A stretch of 64,000 bases of DNA from Paenibacillus xylanivorans. GTDB taxonomy: Bacteria; Bacillota; Bacilli; Paenibacillales; Paenibacillaceae. The stretch is taken from NCBI RefSeq assembly GCF_001280595.1, contig NZ_LITU01000065.1, forward strand, positions 93,404 through 157,403, in the 5' to 3' direction. This document shows positions 18,317 to 26,901 of this stretch, in pieces. Below the pieces are notes generated by a model. It searched no databases. It saw only the letters and a program-made list of their open reading frames with translations, and was not told the DNA's origin. Numbering within the stretch: position 1 is the stretch's first letter; each line of letters starts with the position of its first letter. A program made the translations under genes and the position numbers.

Positions 18317-19366
18317 ATGAAAGCATTGCGTTGGCACGGAGTAAAAGATTTGCGTCTCGAAAATATTGATGAACCCCGCCCTGAACAGGGAAAGGTTAAA
18401 ATAAAAGTGGAGTGGTGTGGGATCTGTGGCAGTGACTTGCACGAGTACACTGCTGGCCCGATCTTCATTCCGGCTCAAGTACCGCATCCGCTAACAGGGG
18501 AACAAGCACCTGTTGTGATGGGGCATGAATTTTCAGGGCAAGTCGTTGAAGTAGGAGAAGGCGTGACACGTTTTCAGGCAGGTGATCGTGTTGTGGTGGA
18601 ACCGATCTATGCATGCGGTCATTGTGAAGCCTGCAAACAGGGGAAATATAATTTATGCGATCAGATGGGTTTCTTGGGCCTGGCTGGGGGAGGCGGAGGT
18701 TTCTCGGAGTATGTAACGGCTGAGGAAAATATGGTGCATGCCATTCCAGATTCCATCTCGTACGAGCAAGGAGCGTTGGTAGAGCCTTCTGCAGTAGCTC
18801 TTCATGCTGTGCGTCAAAGCAAACTGAAAGTCGGCGACACTGCGGCTGTTTTTGGTGCGGGTCCAATCGGTCTGCTGGTTATTGAAGCGCTGAAAGCTTC
18901 TGGTGCATCGGATATTTATGTCGTGGAATTATCCGAGGAACGTAAAGCCAAAGCGGAAGAACTTGGCGCTATCGTTATTGATCCTGCACAATACAATGTT
19001 GTGGAAGAAATTCATGCACGGACCCAAGGCGGCGTGAACGTAGCTTATGAAGTGACTGGTGTTCCACGGGTACTGCAGCAGGCGATTGATTCAACGCGTA
19101 TTGGCGGTGAATTGATGATTGTCAGCATTTTTGAACAGGAAGCACCGATTCTGCCAAACTCCATTGTCATGAAGGAGCGTACGGTCAATGGCATTATCGG
19201 TTACCGTGATGTATTCCCGGCGGTCATTAGTCTGATGGCTAAAGGTTTCTTCCCAGCAGACAAGCTGGTAACCAAACGAATTAGCCTAGACGAAGTGGTA
19301 GAGCATGGATTCGAAGCACTGTTGAAAGAGAAAAACCAGGTTAAAATTCTGGTGAAAGCAGAGTAA
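18317..19366 (+). CDS. bdhA: (R,R)-2,3-butanediol dehydrogenase, zinc-dependent MDR family
   Basis: 349 residues. Catalytic zinc ligands Cys37 (WCGICGSD), His70 and Glu71 (GHEF); structural zinc cysteines 100, 103, 106 and 114 (ACGHCEAC...NLC). The FGAGPIGLL dinucleotide site follows. The insertion EYTAGPIFIPAQVPHPLTG after the first zinc ligand is characteristic of bacterial butanediol/acetoin dehydrogenases of Paenibacillus polymyxa type, which interconvert acetoin and 2,3-butanediol with NAD(H). GGGAG is 9 nt before ATG 18317. Its control by a sugar-type LacI regulator would fit overflow fermentation. Sorbitol or other polyol dehydrogenase activity is the main alternative. Confidence 0.85.
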   Translation: MKALRWHGVKDLRLENIDEPRPEQGKVKIKVEWCGICGSDLHEYTAGPIFIPAQVPHPLTGEQAPVVMGHEFSGQVVEVGEGVTRFQAGDRVVVEPIYACGHCEACKQGKYNLCDQMGFLGLAGGGGGFSEYVTAEENMVHAIPDSISYEQGALVEPSAVALHAVRQSKLKVGDTAAVFGAGPIGLLVIEALKASGASDIYVVELSEERKAKAEELGAIVIDPAQYNVVEEIHARTQGGVNVAYEVTGVPRVLQQAIDSTRIGGELMIVSIFEQEAPILPNSIVMKERTVNGIIGYRDVFPAVISLMAKGFFPADKLVTKRISLDEVVEHGFEALLKEKNQVKILVKAE

Positions 19367-19486
19367 TTTCCAGGCCAATATGATTAGAATATAATAGAGT
19401 GGAATTCAGAAAATGTTAACAGGCACCAGCTGGAGTTCAACTGGAGCTGATGCTCAATTAGCAGGCAAGCACATGGAATTATGACA

Positions 19487-19527
19487 AATAGACAACGCAT
19501 CTCCGGATGCGATTGTCTATTTTTTTT
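19487..19527 (+). terminator. Intrinsic terminator after bdhA
   Basis: AATAGACAACGCATC pairs with GATGCGATTGTCTATT (one bulged A), followed by a long T run. Confidence 0.85.
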
Positions 19528-19548
19528 GCACAGATCGGGCGGAATTTG

Positions 19549-19577
19549 TTGCAAGTAGGTTTCGTTTTACATAATAT
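19549..19577 (+). promoter_or_regulatory. Promoter of the secreted beta-propeller gene
   Basis: TTGCAA (19549-19554), 17 bp, TAATAT (19572-19577). The palindrome GATACAATTTGTATC begins 5 bp downstream. Confidence 0.55.
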
Positions 19578-19582
19578 AAAAA

Positions 19583-19597
19583 GATACAATTTGTATC
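19583..19597. promoter_or_regulatory. Operator-like palindrome GATACAATTTGTATC
   Basis: Perfect 6-3-6 palindrome at the predicted transcript start of the next gene. A sister site differing at one central base lies at 28914-28928 before the HpaB-type gene. Confidence 0.6.
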
Positions 19598-19644
19598 ATT
19601 TTGGTGTAAAGGTGTTATCTCATAAAATGGAGGAGGAAGCGGAC

Positions 19645-20958
19645 ATGCAGAGGAATACGAAATGGGCAGCTGTGATTTTGACCCTCGTTGCAGGCATGGG
19701 GTGGCTGCTTATGGGCAATTCGAAACCCAAGAATAATACTGCAGCAGATCAGCAACCGCCTGCCGAACGGATGCTAGCCAAGGTGTCCAATGCGCCTATC
19801 ACATCCGCCGATGTGACGTCCAAGATTGAATTGCTTGGAAGACCTTTTAAGAAAGGGCCTTATGCCAACAATGTCTGGGATTTGCAACTGTACAGAGGAA
19901 AGATATATATGGGGCATGGGAACAGCAGTAATTTAGGTGTTTCGCCCAATGCGGGCCCAATTCCGGTTATTTATTTCGACACAGCCACTCCCAAATTTGT
20001 AACCCAGTCCGTCACGAATAGAAATCCGAGCATCGTGCCTTCGACCAAAATGTTTGTGGATGAAGAACAGATTGACATCTTCAAGGTACTGAACGACAAA
20101 CTGTACATTCCCGGAAATGATTCGGATGGCGAGCAGTGGGATATGGGAAACTTCTACCGATTGGATGGAGATGTATGGACCAAGTATCGCAATCTTCCGC
20201 TGGGCGTACATGTATACGATTTGGCGTCCTATCAGGGCAAACTATTTGCAGCGCTGGGTACCGAGCAGAAGCCTACCGTTTTAATCTCTCATGATCAAGG
20301 TGAAAGCTGGCAAAAATTCGCCACAATCAATACATTTGGCTTCAGGGCGTATACGCTGTTTGAAATCAAGGGCAAATTATACGCATCCGGCATGATGTAT
20401 CCTGCCAATAATATTTGGGGCGACAAAACCAATATTTTAGAGATTAACGAGAAGCTTGAAAAGAAAGACGTGCTCATCTATGGCAGCAAAATGCTACCAG
20501 GATTATCCTACCAAACCGGTACAGTTCCGTATAATAAAATAGGGAAAAATATTAATTTCAACAATAAGCTGCTCTATATTGCCGGAGGGGTTTTCAATGA
20601 TGGGCAACTGCTACCCAAATCCTTGAATATCATGACCGACATTAACCAGGCATCGCGCGTCATTTTGCCAGATACCCAGGCCCTTCCTACAGATCTGCTC
20701 CAGCGAGATGGTAAAGTTTATGTGCTTAGCTACACACGCAAAAGTGCGAACCTCTATATAAACCGGGTATATCAATCGACAGATCTGACAACATGGAATG
20801 AAATTCTCCGTTTTAACCAGGACACGTACGCCAGGTCTTTTGAAGAACACGAAGGTGATTTCTACTTTGGGCTGGGCACGGACCCCGATGTTCTATCGAC
20901 ATCATCAGGCAAATTGCTGAGAGTTAATCGCAATGATATCCCAGTTAATTCCAATTAA
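19645..20958 (+). CDS. Secreted beta-propeller-like protein with an Asp-box (BNR) motif
   Basis: 437 residues. The N-terminus MQRNTKWAAVILTLVAGMGWLLMG is a signal peptide or membrane anchor. The rest is rich in repeated beta elements of the form W...LYRGKIYMGHG, ASYQGKLFAALG, FEIKGKLYASG and RDGKVYVLSY, suggesting a propeller of several blades, and contains SHDQGESW, an Asp-box as in sialidase-like propellers. No catalytic residues of a sialidase can be assigned. AGGAGGA is 7 nt before ATG 19645. It stands alone behind its own promoter and operator. Role at the cell surface unknown. Confidence 0.7.
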   Translation: MQRNTKWAAVILTLVAGMGWLLMGNSKPKNNTAADQQPPAERMLAKVSNAPITSADVTSKIELLGRPFKKGPYANNVWDLQLYRGKIYMGHGNSSNLGVSPNAGPIPVIYFDTATPKFVTQSVTNRNPSIVPSTKMFVDEEQIDIFKVLNDKLYIPGNDSDGEQWDMGNFYRLDGDVWTKYRNLPLGVHVYDLASYQGKLFAALGTEQKPTVLISHDQGESWQKFATINTFGFRAYTLFEIKGKLYASGMMYPANNIWGDKTNILEINEKLEKKDVLIYGSKMLPGLSYQTGTVPYNKIGKNINFNNKLLYIAGGVFNDGQLLPKSLNIMTDINQASRVILPDTQALPTDLLQRDGKVYVLSYTRKSANLYINRVYQSTDLTTWNEILRFNQDTYARSFEEHEGDFYFGLGTDPDVLSTSSGKLLRVNRNDIPVNSN

Positions 20959-21174
20959 ACGAAAGGAAGATTATGGATTATATACTATGCTTCATCCACA
21001 TTTTTGGTTACAGAGAGGGCGATTTAGGTTAAAAGTAGGGCAGGCCGAAATAGTAGAACTTCTTAGTTGAAGCTACATCGAGCTTGCTCTATTTGTGTGT
21101 TCAATAGACCATTAATGCCTTTCTTCGAAAATTTGAAAATAAAAATCAGAAACTATAAAATAGAAAGGTGATAT

Positions 21175-21258
21175 ATGTTAATCAACTCGCTAAATAACAT
21201 CTGTGGTAGTTATACAAGAGCATGTGCAAGAAAGTGCACATGTTTTCTTCCAATCTGA
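21175..21258 (+). CDS. Cys-rich 27-residue leader ORF
   Basis: Encodes MLINSLNNICGSYTRACARK followed by CTCFLPI, with four Cys in the last 18 residues. AAAGG sits 6 nt upstream of the ATG and the stop is 20 nt before the next gene start. The distal codons overlap a terminator-like hairpin, which is the geometry of a translated leader that senses aminoacyl-tRNA supply. It could equally be a chance frame; there is no family to compare it to. Confidence 0.35.
   Translation: MLINSLNNICGSYTRACARKCTCFLPI
21221..21249 (+). terminator. Hairpin with T-rich tail inside the leader
   Basis: CATGTGCA / TGCACATG (8 bp perfect, 6-nt loop AGAAAG) followed by TTTTCTT. It lies 30 nt before the start codon of the downstream gene, so it is either a terminator of a short upstream transcript or an attenuator. 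Confidence 0.5.
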
Positions 21259-21278
21259 TCGTAAAGGAGCAATACACA

Positions 21279-22382
21279 ATGAATGTACCGTCAGCTTTGT
21301 TTAAACCATTTACCTCGGACAAGCTTACCTTGTCCAACCGGATCGTCATGGCGCCCATGACTCGTGGATTTTCACCTGAAGGTGTACCCGGACCAGAGGT
21401 CGTGGAATACTATCGTCGCAGAGCAGCCGGAGGTGTAGGGCTGATTATTACGGAAGGAACGGGTATTAATCACCCTTCATCTGTTAGTGGCGCAAGCATT
21501 CCAGTGTTCCATGGCGAAGAATCACTGCAGGGTTGGACGAATGTAGTCAAGGCAGTCCATGAGGCAGGAGGCAAAATTATGCCACAATTGTGGCATGTGG
21601 GCACAGCCCGCCGTTCAAGCGATCTGCCTAATGCAGAAGCTGAGCCAGTAGGTCCATCGGGACTAAGTATGGCAGGTGAATCGGAGAGAGAACCACTGAC
21701 TGAGGACGAAATCAAGGGTCTCATCCAGGCATTTGCCCAGGCAGCAGCCGATGCGCAGCGCATCGGTTTCGATGGTATTGAGCTTCATGGGGCTCATGGC
21801 TACCTGATTGATCAATTCTTCTGGGAACACACCAATCGTCGTACGGATAAATACGGAGGCGATCTGGTACAGCGCACGCGTTTTGCTGTCGAAGTTATTG
21901 AAGCATGTCGCGCTGCTGTAGGTCCTGACTTCCCGATCGTGCTTCGTTTCTCCCAATGGAAAATGGGGAACTACGACGCACGTTTGGTGGAAACACCAGA
22001 ACAACTGGAGCAGTTCCTTGCACCTCTGACGGCTGCAGGCGTAGATATCTTCCATTGCTCAACACGTCGATTCTGGCTGCCGGAATTTGAAGGCTCAGAG
22101 CTGAATCTGGCAGGCTGGACACAGAAAATAAGTGGCAAGCCGGCGATTTCCGTTGGATCGGTAGGGCTTGAAGCAGAATTCGTGGATAGAGCGAACGAAA
22201 ACCAGGGAGCTGGCGATGCTCACCTGGATCAATTGAACGAGAAAATGGAGAAAAATGAATTTGATTTGATCGCATTGGGGCGTGTGCTGTTGAGTGATCC
22301 GGAATGGCCGAACAAAGTTCACGAAGGACGCCAGTCCGAAATTGTTCCCTTTACAACAGAAGTGTTGAAAACACTCTATTAA
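21279..22382 (+). CDS. Old Yellow Enzyme-family NADH:flavin oxidoreductase
   Basis: 367 residues. TIM-barrel FMN enzyme with LSNRIVMAPMTRG near the start (FMN-contact loop), ELHGAHGYLIDQFFW (H-x-x-H/N pair that binds substrate carbonyl or nitro groups, here HGAHGY), NRRTDKYGG (typical of the family) and the phosphate-binding end LIALGRVLLSDPEW. It reduces activated alkenes or nitro-compounds with NAD(P)H. AAGGAG is 9 nt before ATG 21279. The preceding leader ORF and hairpin suggest attenuation, but this is inference. It ends at a strong terminator. Confidence 0.87.
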   Translation: MNVPSALFKPFTSDKLTLSNRIVMAPMTRGFSPEGVPGPEVVEYYRRRAAGGVGLIITEGTGINHPSSVSGASIPVFHGEESLQGWTNVVKAVHEAGGKIMPQLWHVGTARRSSDLPNAEAEPVGPSGLSMAGESEREPLTEDEIKGLIQAFAQAAADAQRIGFDGIELHGAHGYLIDQFFWEHTNRRTDKYGGDLVQRTRFAVEVIEACRAAVGPDFPIVLRFSQWKMGNYDARLVETPEQLEQFLAPLTAAGVDIFHCSTRRFWLPEFEGSELNLAGWTQKISGKPAISVGSVGLEAEFVDRANENQGAGDAHLDQLNEKMEKNEFDLIALGRVLLSDPEWPNKVHEGRQSEIVPFTTEVLKTLY

Positions 22383-22447
22383 GAGGATTTTTAGAAGAGT
22401 TGTATGAGCAGACGCCAATGGCAACGAAAACTGAAAACAAACTTGAG

Positions 22448-22468
22448 GCCGCCGAAGGGCGGCTTTTT
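22448..22468 (+). terminator. Intrinsic terminator after the Old Yellow Enzyme gene
   Basis: GCCGCC-GAAG-GGCGGC tetraloop hairpin followed by TTTTT. Confidence 0.9.
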
Positions 22469-22687
22469 CACCTTCTTTTAATAATAATTTCATCATATGA
22501 AAAATTCACAACAGAAAACCATTTTTCGCACCGCTGACACCTTTTTTCATTCCCTCCAATCACACACGCCCGAGGTAATAACACAATGAAGTACCACACT
22601 TTAACCACAAAAGGGGGATTTTTTTGCGTTATTCAGATTACATCTTCATCATTGGTGCGCGAGCCGTCTCTATTTTGAAAATGAAGC

Positions 22688-22730
22688 ACCTTATGATAAG
22701 GTTATGCCTGAACCACATTCAATCTGAATG
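22688..22730. promoter_or_regulatory. Two adjacent perfect palindromes upstream of nagZ
   Basis: ACCTTATGATAAGGT (22688-22702, 7-1-7) and CATTCAATCTGAATG (22716-22730, 6-3-6), 30-72 bp before the start codon. They differ in sequence, so two regulators, or one operator and one hairpin, are possible. Confidence 0.45.
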
Positions 22731-22759
22731 ACAACAACGCTTAAGGAGGATGACCATCC

Positions 22760-24088
22760 TTGTACATCCATAGTCGCAATTCAAAAAACAAACACATAAA
22801 CATGCTTCAAATGCTGTTCCTGTTAATCGGAATAGTCCTGCTCTTATCCGCATGTGGGCAGTCTCAGAAGCCATCTTCTTCAGAGCAAAATAACAATAAT
22901 GCCGGAACGGAGACAGATGCGAATTCAAACGCAGATACAAATGATCAGGATGACCAACAAAATACAGTGCCTCCGCAGGAAGAGAAAGATCCGGTACAAG
23001 AGCAGCTCGAACAATTGTCTTTGGATGAGAAAGTTGGACAAATGATTCTCGCAGGTGTTCAGGGGACCACTTTGGATGCCCAAGCGAAACAGATGATCAC
23101 GGATCAGAAAGTGGGAGGCATTATTTTCTATGCCAATAACGTCTCGACCCTTCAGGGGACAGCGAAGTTCGTGCAATCCATTAAGGACGTAAATCGTTCC
23201 AATCCGGTTCCAATCTTCATGAGTGTGGATCAGGAGGGCGGCAAAGTGAGTCGCATGCCGGAAACGGTAGAGACCATTCCTTCCAATGGAAAAGTGGGAA
23301 AGACGAAAGATGCTGATTTGGCTGAAACAATGGGTAAATTGCTGGCAAGACAAATTCAGCTTGTAGGCTTCAACGTTGACTTTGCTCCGGTGCTAGATGT
23401 CAACAGTAATCCGAATAACCCGGTGATTGGGGATCGTTCATTTGGCAGTTCAGCCAGTCTGGTGTCGCGAATGGGTATAGCCGAGATGAAGGGGCTGCGC
23501 AGCGAAGGGATTATTCCGGTAGTGAAGCATTTTCCCGGCCATGGAGACACGTCAGTGGACTCCCACCTGGATCTGCCTGTCGTAAACAAAACAGAAAAGC
23601 AACTTGCCCAGCTCGAATGGATTCCGTTTGAGGCTGCGGTGAAGGAACAGGTAGAAGCGGTTATGGTAGCCCATATTCTGTTTCCGAAACTTGATCCTGA
23701 CCATCCGGCCTCCTTGTCGGACGTCATCATTGGTCAGCATTTGCGTGGCAAATTCAAGTATGACGGTGTGGTCATCACGGATGATCTGAGCATGGGAGCA
23801 ATTGCGAAAAATTACAAGCTGAACGATGCCGCCGTTGCGACGGTTCAGGCAGGGAGTGATATTCTGCTTGTGGCTCACAGTTATGAGAGTGCCAAGACCA
23901 TTTTTGATACGCTGATGAGCGCGGTGAAGTCAGGGAAGATTTCTGAATCTCGAATAGATGAAAGTGTGTATCGAATTCTGGCTTTGAAGCAGAAGTATAA
24001 CTTGTCCGATGACCAACAGTCGTCTGAAGATTTGAAACAGCTGAACGCCGACATTCTGAATTGGCGCAAGCAGGTCGATGCCCGATAG
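22760..24088 (+). CDS. nagZ: Lipoprotein beta-N-acetylhexosaminidase, glycoside hydrolase family 3
   Basis: 442 residues. Type II signal peptide with lipobox LLSAC (Cys32), a low-complexity N/Q/D/T linker to about residue 78, then a GH3 barrel. KHFPGHGDTSVDSH (256-269) carries the Asp267/His269 acid-base dyad of NagZ enzymes, and VVITDDLSMG contains the nucleophile Asp341. It should remove GlcNAc from muropeptides or muramyl fragments at the outer face of the membrane. Unlike the larger Bacillus subtilis homologue it lacks a C-terminal extra domain. Start is TTG 22760 with AAGGAGG 11 nt upstream. Confidence 0.87.
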   Translation: MYIHSRNSKNKHINMLQMLFLLIGIVLLLSACGQSQKPSSSEQNNNNAGTETDANSNADTNDQDDQQNTVPPQEEKDPVQEQLEQLSLDEKVGQMILAGVQGTTLDAQAKQMITDQKVGGIIFYANNVSTLQGTAKFVQSIKDVNRSNPVPIFMSVDQEGGKVSRMPETVETIPSNGKVGKTKDADLAETMGKLLARQIQLVGFNVDFAPVLDVNSNPNNPVIGDRSFGSSASLVSRMGIAEMKGLRSEGIIPVVKHFPGHGDTSVDSHLDLPVVNKTEKQLAQLEWIPFEAAVKEQVEAVMVAHILFPKLDPDHPASLSDVIIGQHLRGKFKYDGVVITDDLSMGAIAKNYKLNDAAVATVQAGSDILLVAHSYESAKTIFDTLMSAVKSGKISESRIDESVYRILALKQKYNLSDDQQSSEDLKQLNADILNWRKQVDAR

Positions 24089-24161
24089 TACCAACCTGTG
24101 TTATGATTTTGGAAAGAGAATTGCATATTCCATTACGACAGGTTAGAGGTGAGACCTTTTT

Positions 24162-24866
24162 ATGTATACGATAATGATTATTGAAGATGATCCAAAGATT
24201 GCGGGTCTACTTCAATCCCATATCGAGCGATATGGTGACAGGGCCGTTGCGGTTGAGGATTTTGAGCAAGTCGTCCAGCAGTTCGAACAAATTAAGCCGC
24301 ATGTCGTGCTGCTGGATATCAACTTGCCGAGTTACGATGGGTTCTATTGGTGTCGCCAAATTCGTTCCATCTCCACATGTCCGATTATTTTCATCTCGGC
24401 CCGGAGTGGCAAGATGGATCAGGTCATGGCGCTTGAGAACGGTGCGGACGATTATATTACGAAGCCGTTTGAGCATGAGATTGTCATGGCCAAAATTCGA
24501 AGTCAGCTGCGCCGGGTGTATGGTGATTACGCTGCGCGTCATGAAGAGCGCAAGGTGGAACTGGATGGACTAACTGTTTATCTGGAAAGATTGGAGATGG
24601 AGCTCGGTGATCGCAAGATACAGCTGACCAAGAAAGAAACCATTTTGCTGGAGACGTTGCTGCGTCGCAGTCCCAAACTGGTTAGCCGTGAAACCATCTT
24701 GGAAAAGCTGTGGGACGATTCCTTTGTGGATGATAATACACTTAGCGTGAATGTGACCCGCGTGCGTAAACGATTGACTGAGTTGGGAATTACAGATGCG
24801 CTGGAGACGGTAAGAGGTTCAGGTTATCGACTCAACAGTAATTGGAAGGCATCGTCGCCCTCATGA
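24162..24866 (+). CDS. bceR: BceR-type response regulator
   Basis: 234 residues, OmpR family: receiver with acidic IIEDD, phospho-acceptor in HVVLLDINLPSYDG and KPFEHE, then a winged helix ending ETVRGSGYRLN. Its kinase and the downstream ABC genes mark it as the BceR/VraR-type regulator that switches on its own peptide-detoxification transporter. It overlaps the kinase gene by 4 nt. The symbol reflects module type, not proven orthology to bacitracin resistance. Confidence 0.85.
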   Translation: MYTIMIIEDDPKIAGLLQSHIERYGDRAVAVEDFEQVVQQFEQIKPHVVLLDINLPSYDGFYWCRQIRSISTCPIIFISARSGKMDQVMALENGADDYITKPFEHEIVMAKIRSQLRRVYGDYAARHEERKVELDGLTVYLERLEMELGDRKIQLTKKETILLETLLRRSPKLVSRETILEKLWDDSFVDDNTLSVNVTRVRKRLTELGITDALETVRGSGYRLNSNWKASSPS

Positions 24867-25849
24867 AGTTGTTTATCAAAGAACATATTGTACTGACTTG
24901 TTGGGTAATCGTTGTGCTGCTCACTGTGGTTGCGGTCTTCTGGTACGACGGCTATGACCACTGGTTAACGGCCGCGTATGCGGTATCTCTGGGGCTAGTC
25001 CTATATGCAGCCTATCTCATTTATCGGTATCTGTCCCATCGCATGTTTTATTCCCGGATGTCCCAACGAATGAATGATCTAAAAGAATTCGTTCCACTGA
25101 ATGAGCCCGCGCCCTTGCCGCAGGCATTGTCAGAACTGCTGGACTCACAGTACGGTCATTATCATGCGCATCTGCATCGTCTGGAACAGCGTCAACAGGA
25201 ATACCTGACTTTTATGAATCAATGGGTTCATCAGATGAAGACACCTTTGTCCGTCATTGAACTGACGGTTGAGGATCAGGAGGATGAGGATCCCCGTTTC
25301 ATCAGCATTCGAGAGGAAGCAGACCAGATGAGACGAGGACTGGAAACGGTGTTGTACATGGCGCGGCTGGAGACATTTGAACAGGATTTCAGTGTGGAAC
25401 CGGTATCCCTCAAGGAGGCCGGAGAAGAAGCCATCCATGAGCTGAAACGATTCTTCATTCGCAATCACGTATATCCCGAGATGAAAATTGATTCTGCGTT
25501 AATGGTTCAGTCGGATGCGAAGTGGATTCGGTTTGTCCTCGTACAGCTGTTATCCAATGCCATCAAGTACTCTTCCGGGGGAAACGGGCAAAAGGTAACC
25601 ATCCAGGCTTATGAATCCACACGGTCCATCATTCTTGAAGTGAAGGATCAGGGAGTGGGTATTCCCAAGTCGGATCTTAACCGAGTGTACCAGCCTTTTT
25701 TCACCGGAGAGAATGGGCGTCACTTTAAAGAATCCACGGGGATGGGACTGTATATTGTTAAGGATGTCCTGACACGAATGAATCATCGGATTGACCTTAC
25801 ATCCGTTCAGGGAGAAGGAACCACAGTAACCATTACATTTGAAACCTGA
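24863..25849 (+). CDS. bceS: BceS-type intramembrane-sensing histidine kinase
   Basis: 328 residues with two helices near the N-terminus (about 11-31 and 38-58) and almost no external loop, the defining form of intramembrane-sensing kinases. The phospho-His box is QWVHQMKTPLSVIEL, and the ATPase domain has LLSNAIKYSSGG, DQGVGIPKSD and GMGLYIV. Such kinases do not detect peptide themselves but read the flux of the partner BceAB transporter. ATG 24863 sits on the 4-nt overlap. Confidence 0.87.
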   Translation: MKLFIKEHIVLTCWVIVVLLTVVAVFWYDGYDHWLTAAYAVSLGLVLYAAYLIYRYLSHRMFYSRMSQRMNDLKEFVPLNEPAPLPQALSELLDSQYGHYHAHLHRLEQRQQEYLTFMNQWVHQMKTPLSVIELTVEDQEDEDPRFISIREEADQMRRGLETVLYMARLETFEQDFSVEPVSLKEAGEEAIHELKRFFIRNHVYPEMKIDSALMVQSDAKWIRFVLVQLLSNAIKYSSGGNGQKVTIQAYESTRSIILEVKDQGVGIPKSDLNRVYQPFFTGENGRHFKESTGMGLYIVKDVLTRMNHRIDLTSVQGEGTTVTITFET

Positions 25850-25878
25850 AATATAAATCTGCATGATACGGAACGAAA

Positions 25879-25924
25879 TGAGAAGACGTCTGGTGCCCTG
25901 ACAGGGATCGGCGTCTTTCTCATT
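25879..25924 (+). terminator. Hairpin after the kinase gene
   Basis: AGAAGACG pairs with CGTCTTTCT across an internal CCTGACAGG mini-hairpin, followed by CATTTTC; a partial terminator that may reduce read-through into the transporter genes. Confidence 0.5.
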
Positions 25925-25957
25925 TTCTACATAGATGAAACACCCCAAAGAGCGACG

Positions 25958-25983
25958 TGACATGTAACCTTACAATAATGTCA
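25958..25983. promoter_or_regulatory. Candidate BceR binding site upstream of the transporter genes
   Basis: Inverted repeat TGACAT-N14-ATGTCA, overlapping a second inverted repeat TAACCTT (25965-25971) / AAGGTTA (25993-25999). BceR-type regulators bind inverted repeats just upstream of their bceAB promoter; the match in kind is inference. Confidence 0.4.
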
Positions 25984-26127
25984 TGAAGATGAAAGGTTAA
26001 TCCATAGGAGAATGGTCGAAACTTCGATAGACTGAAGTCAGAAAGTAGAGAACGACCTCGATTTGCGATGAAGTTCAGCCCAACTTAGTTTAATTCAAAT
26101 TCGAAATCTAAAAGGAGCCATTAACCT

Positions 26128-26901
26128 ATGGAGATATGTTCAGTGAATCAGATTAGCAAAATTTATAAAGGGGTCGTGTCGTACGAAGCCTTGTCAGGTA
26201 TTGATCTCAGTATTCAGGAGGGTGAATTCGTTGGCATTATGGGTCCATCAGGCAGCGGCAAAACAACGTTGCTGAACATGATTTCAACCATTGACCACCC
26301 TACTTCAGGGGAATTGCAGATTGCAGGAAAGAATCCCTTTGAACTGAATCACGATGAACTGGCCTTGTTCAGACGTCGAGAGCTGGGATTTGTATTTCAG
26401 TCGTTTAACCTGCTCAACACACTCACGGTAAAAGAAAACATTGTCCTGCCACTTACTCTCGACGGAGTACCTGTTGAGGAGATGAATGAGCGTGTTGGCC
26501 GACTCGCAGAGAAGCTCGGCATCGCAGATCTTCTGAACAAACGCACCTATGAAATCTCCGGAGGTCAGGCCCAACGGACAGCAATCGCACGAGCCCTGAT
26601 CCATTCACCCAAGCTGGTGCTAGCGGATGAGCCTACAGGAAATCTTGATTCGAAGGCGGCACGTGATGTGATGGAGATGCTGGAACGCCGTAACCAGGAA
26701 GATCGGGCCACCATGCTGCTGGTTACTCATGATGCTGTTGCGGCAAGTTATTGCAGCCGAGTTGTATTTATTAAGGATGGAAGACTGTACAACGAAATTC
26801 ATTATGGAGATAACCGATCGACTTTCTATCAGCGGATCATCAACGTGTTATCCCTGATGGGAGGCTCGGGACATGAATTTTCGCCAGTTCGCCATTTATA
26901 A
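26128..26901 (+). CDS. bceA: BceA-type ABC transporter ATP-binding protein
   Basis: 257 residues with Walker A GPSGSGKTTLLN, signature ISGGQAQRTAIARAL and Walker B LVLADEPTGNLD, of the MacB/LolD-like class 3 family used with FtsX-type permeases. It has its own promoter region, separate from the regulator genes, and overlaps the permease by 29 nt. Together they should free cell-wall lipid targets from peptide antibiotics. Confidence 0.88.
   Translation: MEICSVNQISKIYKGVVSYEALSGIDLSIQEGEFVGIMGPSGSGKTTLLNMISTIDHPTSGELQIAGKNPFELNHDELALFRRRELGFVFQSFNLLNTLTVKENIVLPLTLDGVPVEEMNERVGRLAEKLGIADLLNKRTYEISGGQAQRTAIARALIHSPKLVLADEPTGNLDSKAARDVMEMLERRNQEDRATMLLVTHDAVAASYCSRVVFIKDGRLYNEIHYGDNRSTFYQRIINVLSLMGGSGHEFSPVRHL

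Larger units (their letters stand above)
20959..21278. other. Leader and intergenic region before the Old Yellow Enzyme gene
   Basis: 320 nt. The left half shows no convincing gene; a 19-codon frame at about 20973 with AAAGGAAG is too short to judge. The right half carries the Cys-rich leader ORF and a terminator-like hairpin described separately. Confidence 0.5.
22383..22759. other. Intergenic region before nagZ
   Basis: 377 nt. Left part: the terminator of the Old Yellow Enzyme gene (22448-22468). Right part: two perfect 15-bp palindromes (22688-22702 and 22716-22730). The middle, including a run of seven T at about 22619-22625, holds no gene I can support. Confidence 0.55.

Noticed and set aside
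19395..19460. Repeated AGCTGGAGTTCAACTGGAGCTGATGC-like stretch after bdhA
   Set aside because: Short imperfect repetition of CTGGAG only; no structure beyond the terminator that follows.
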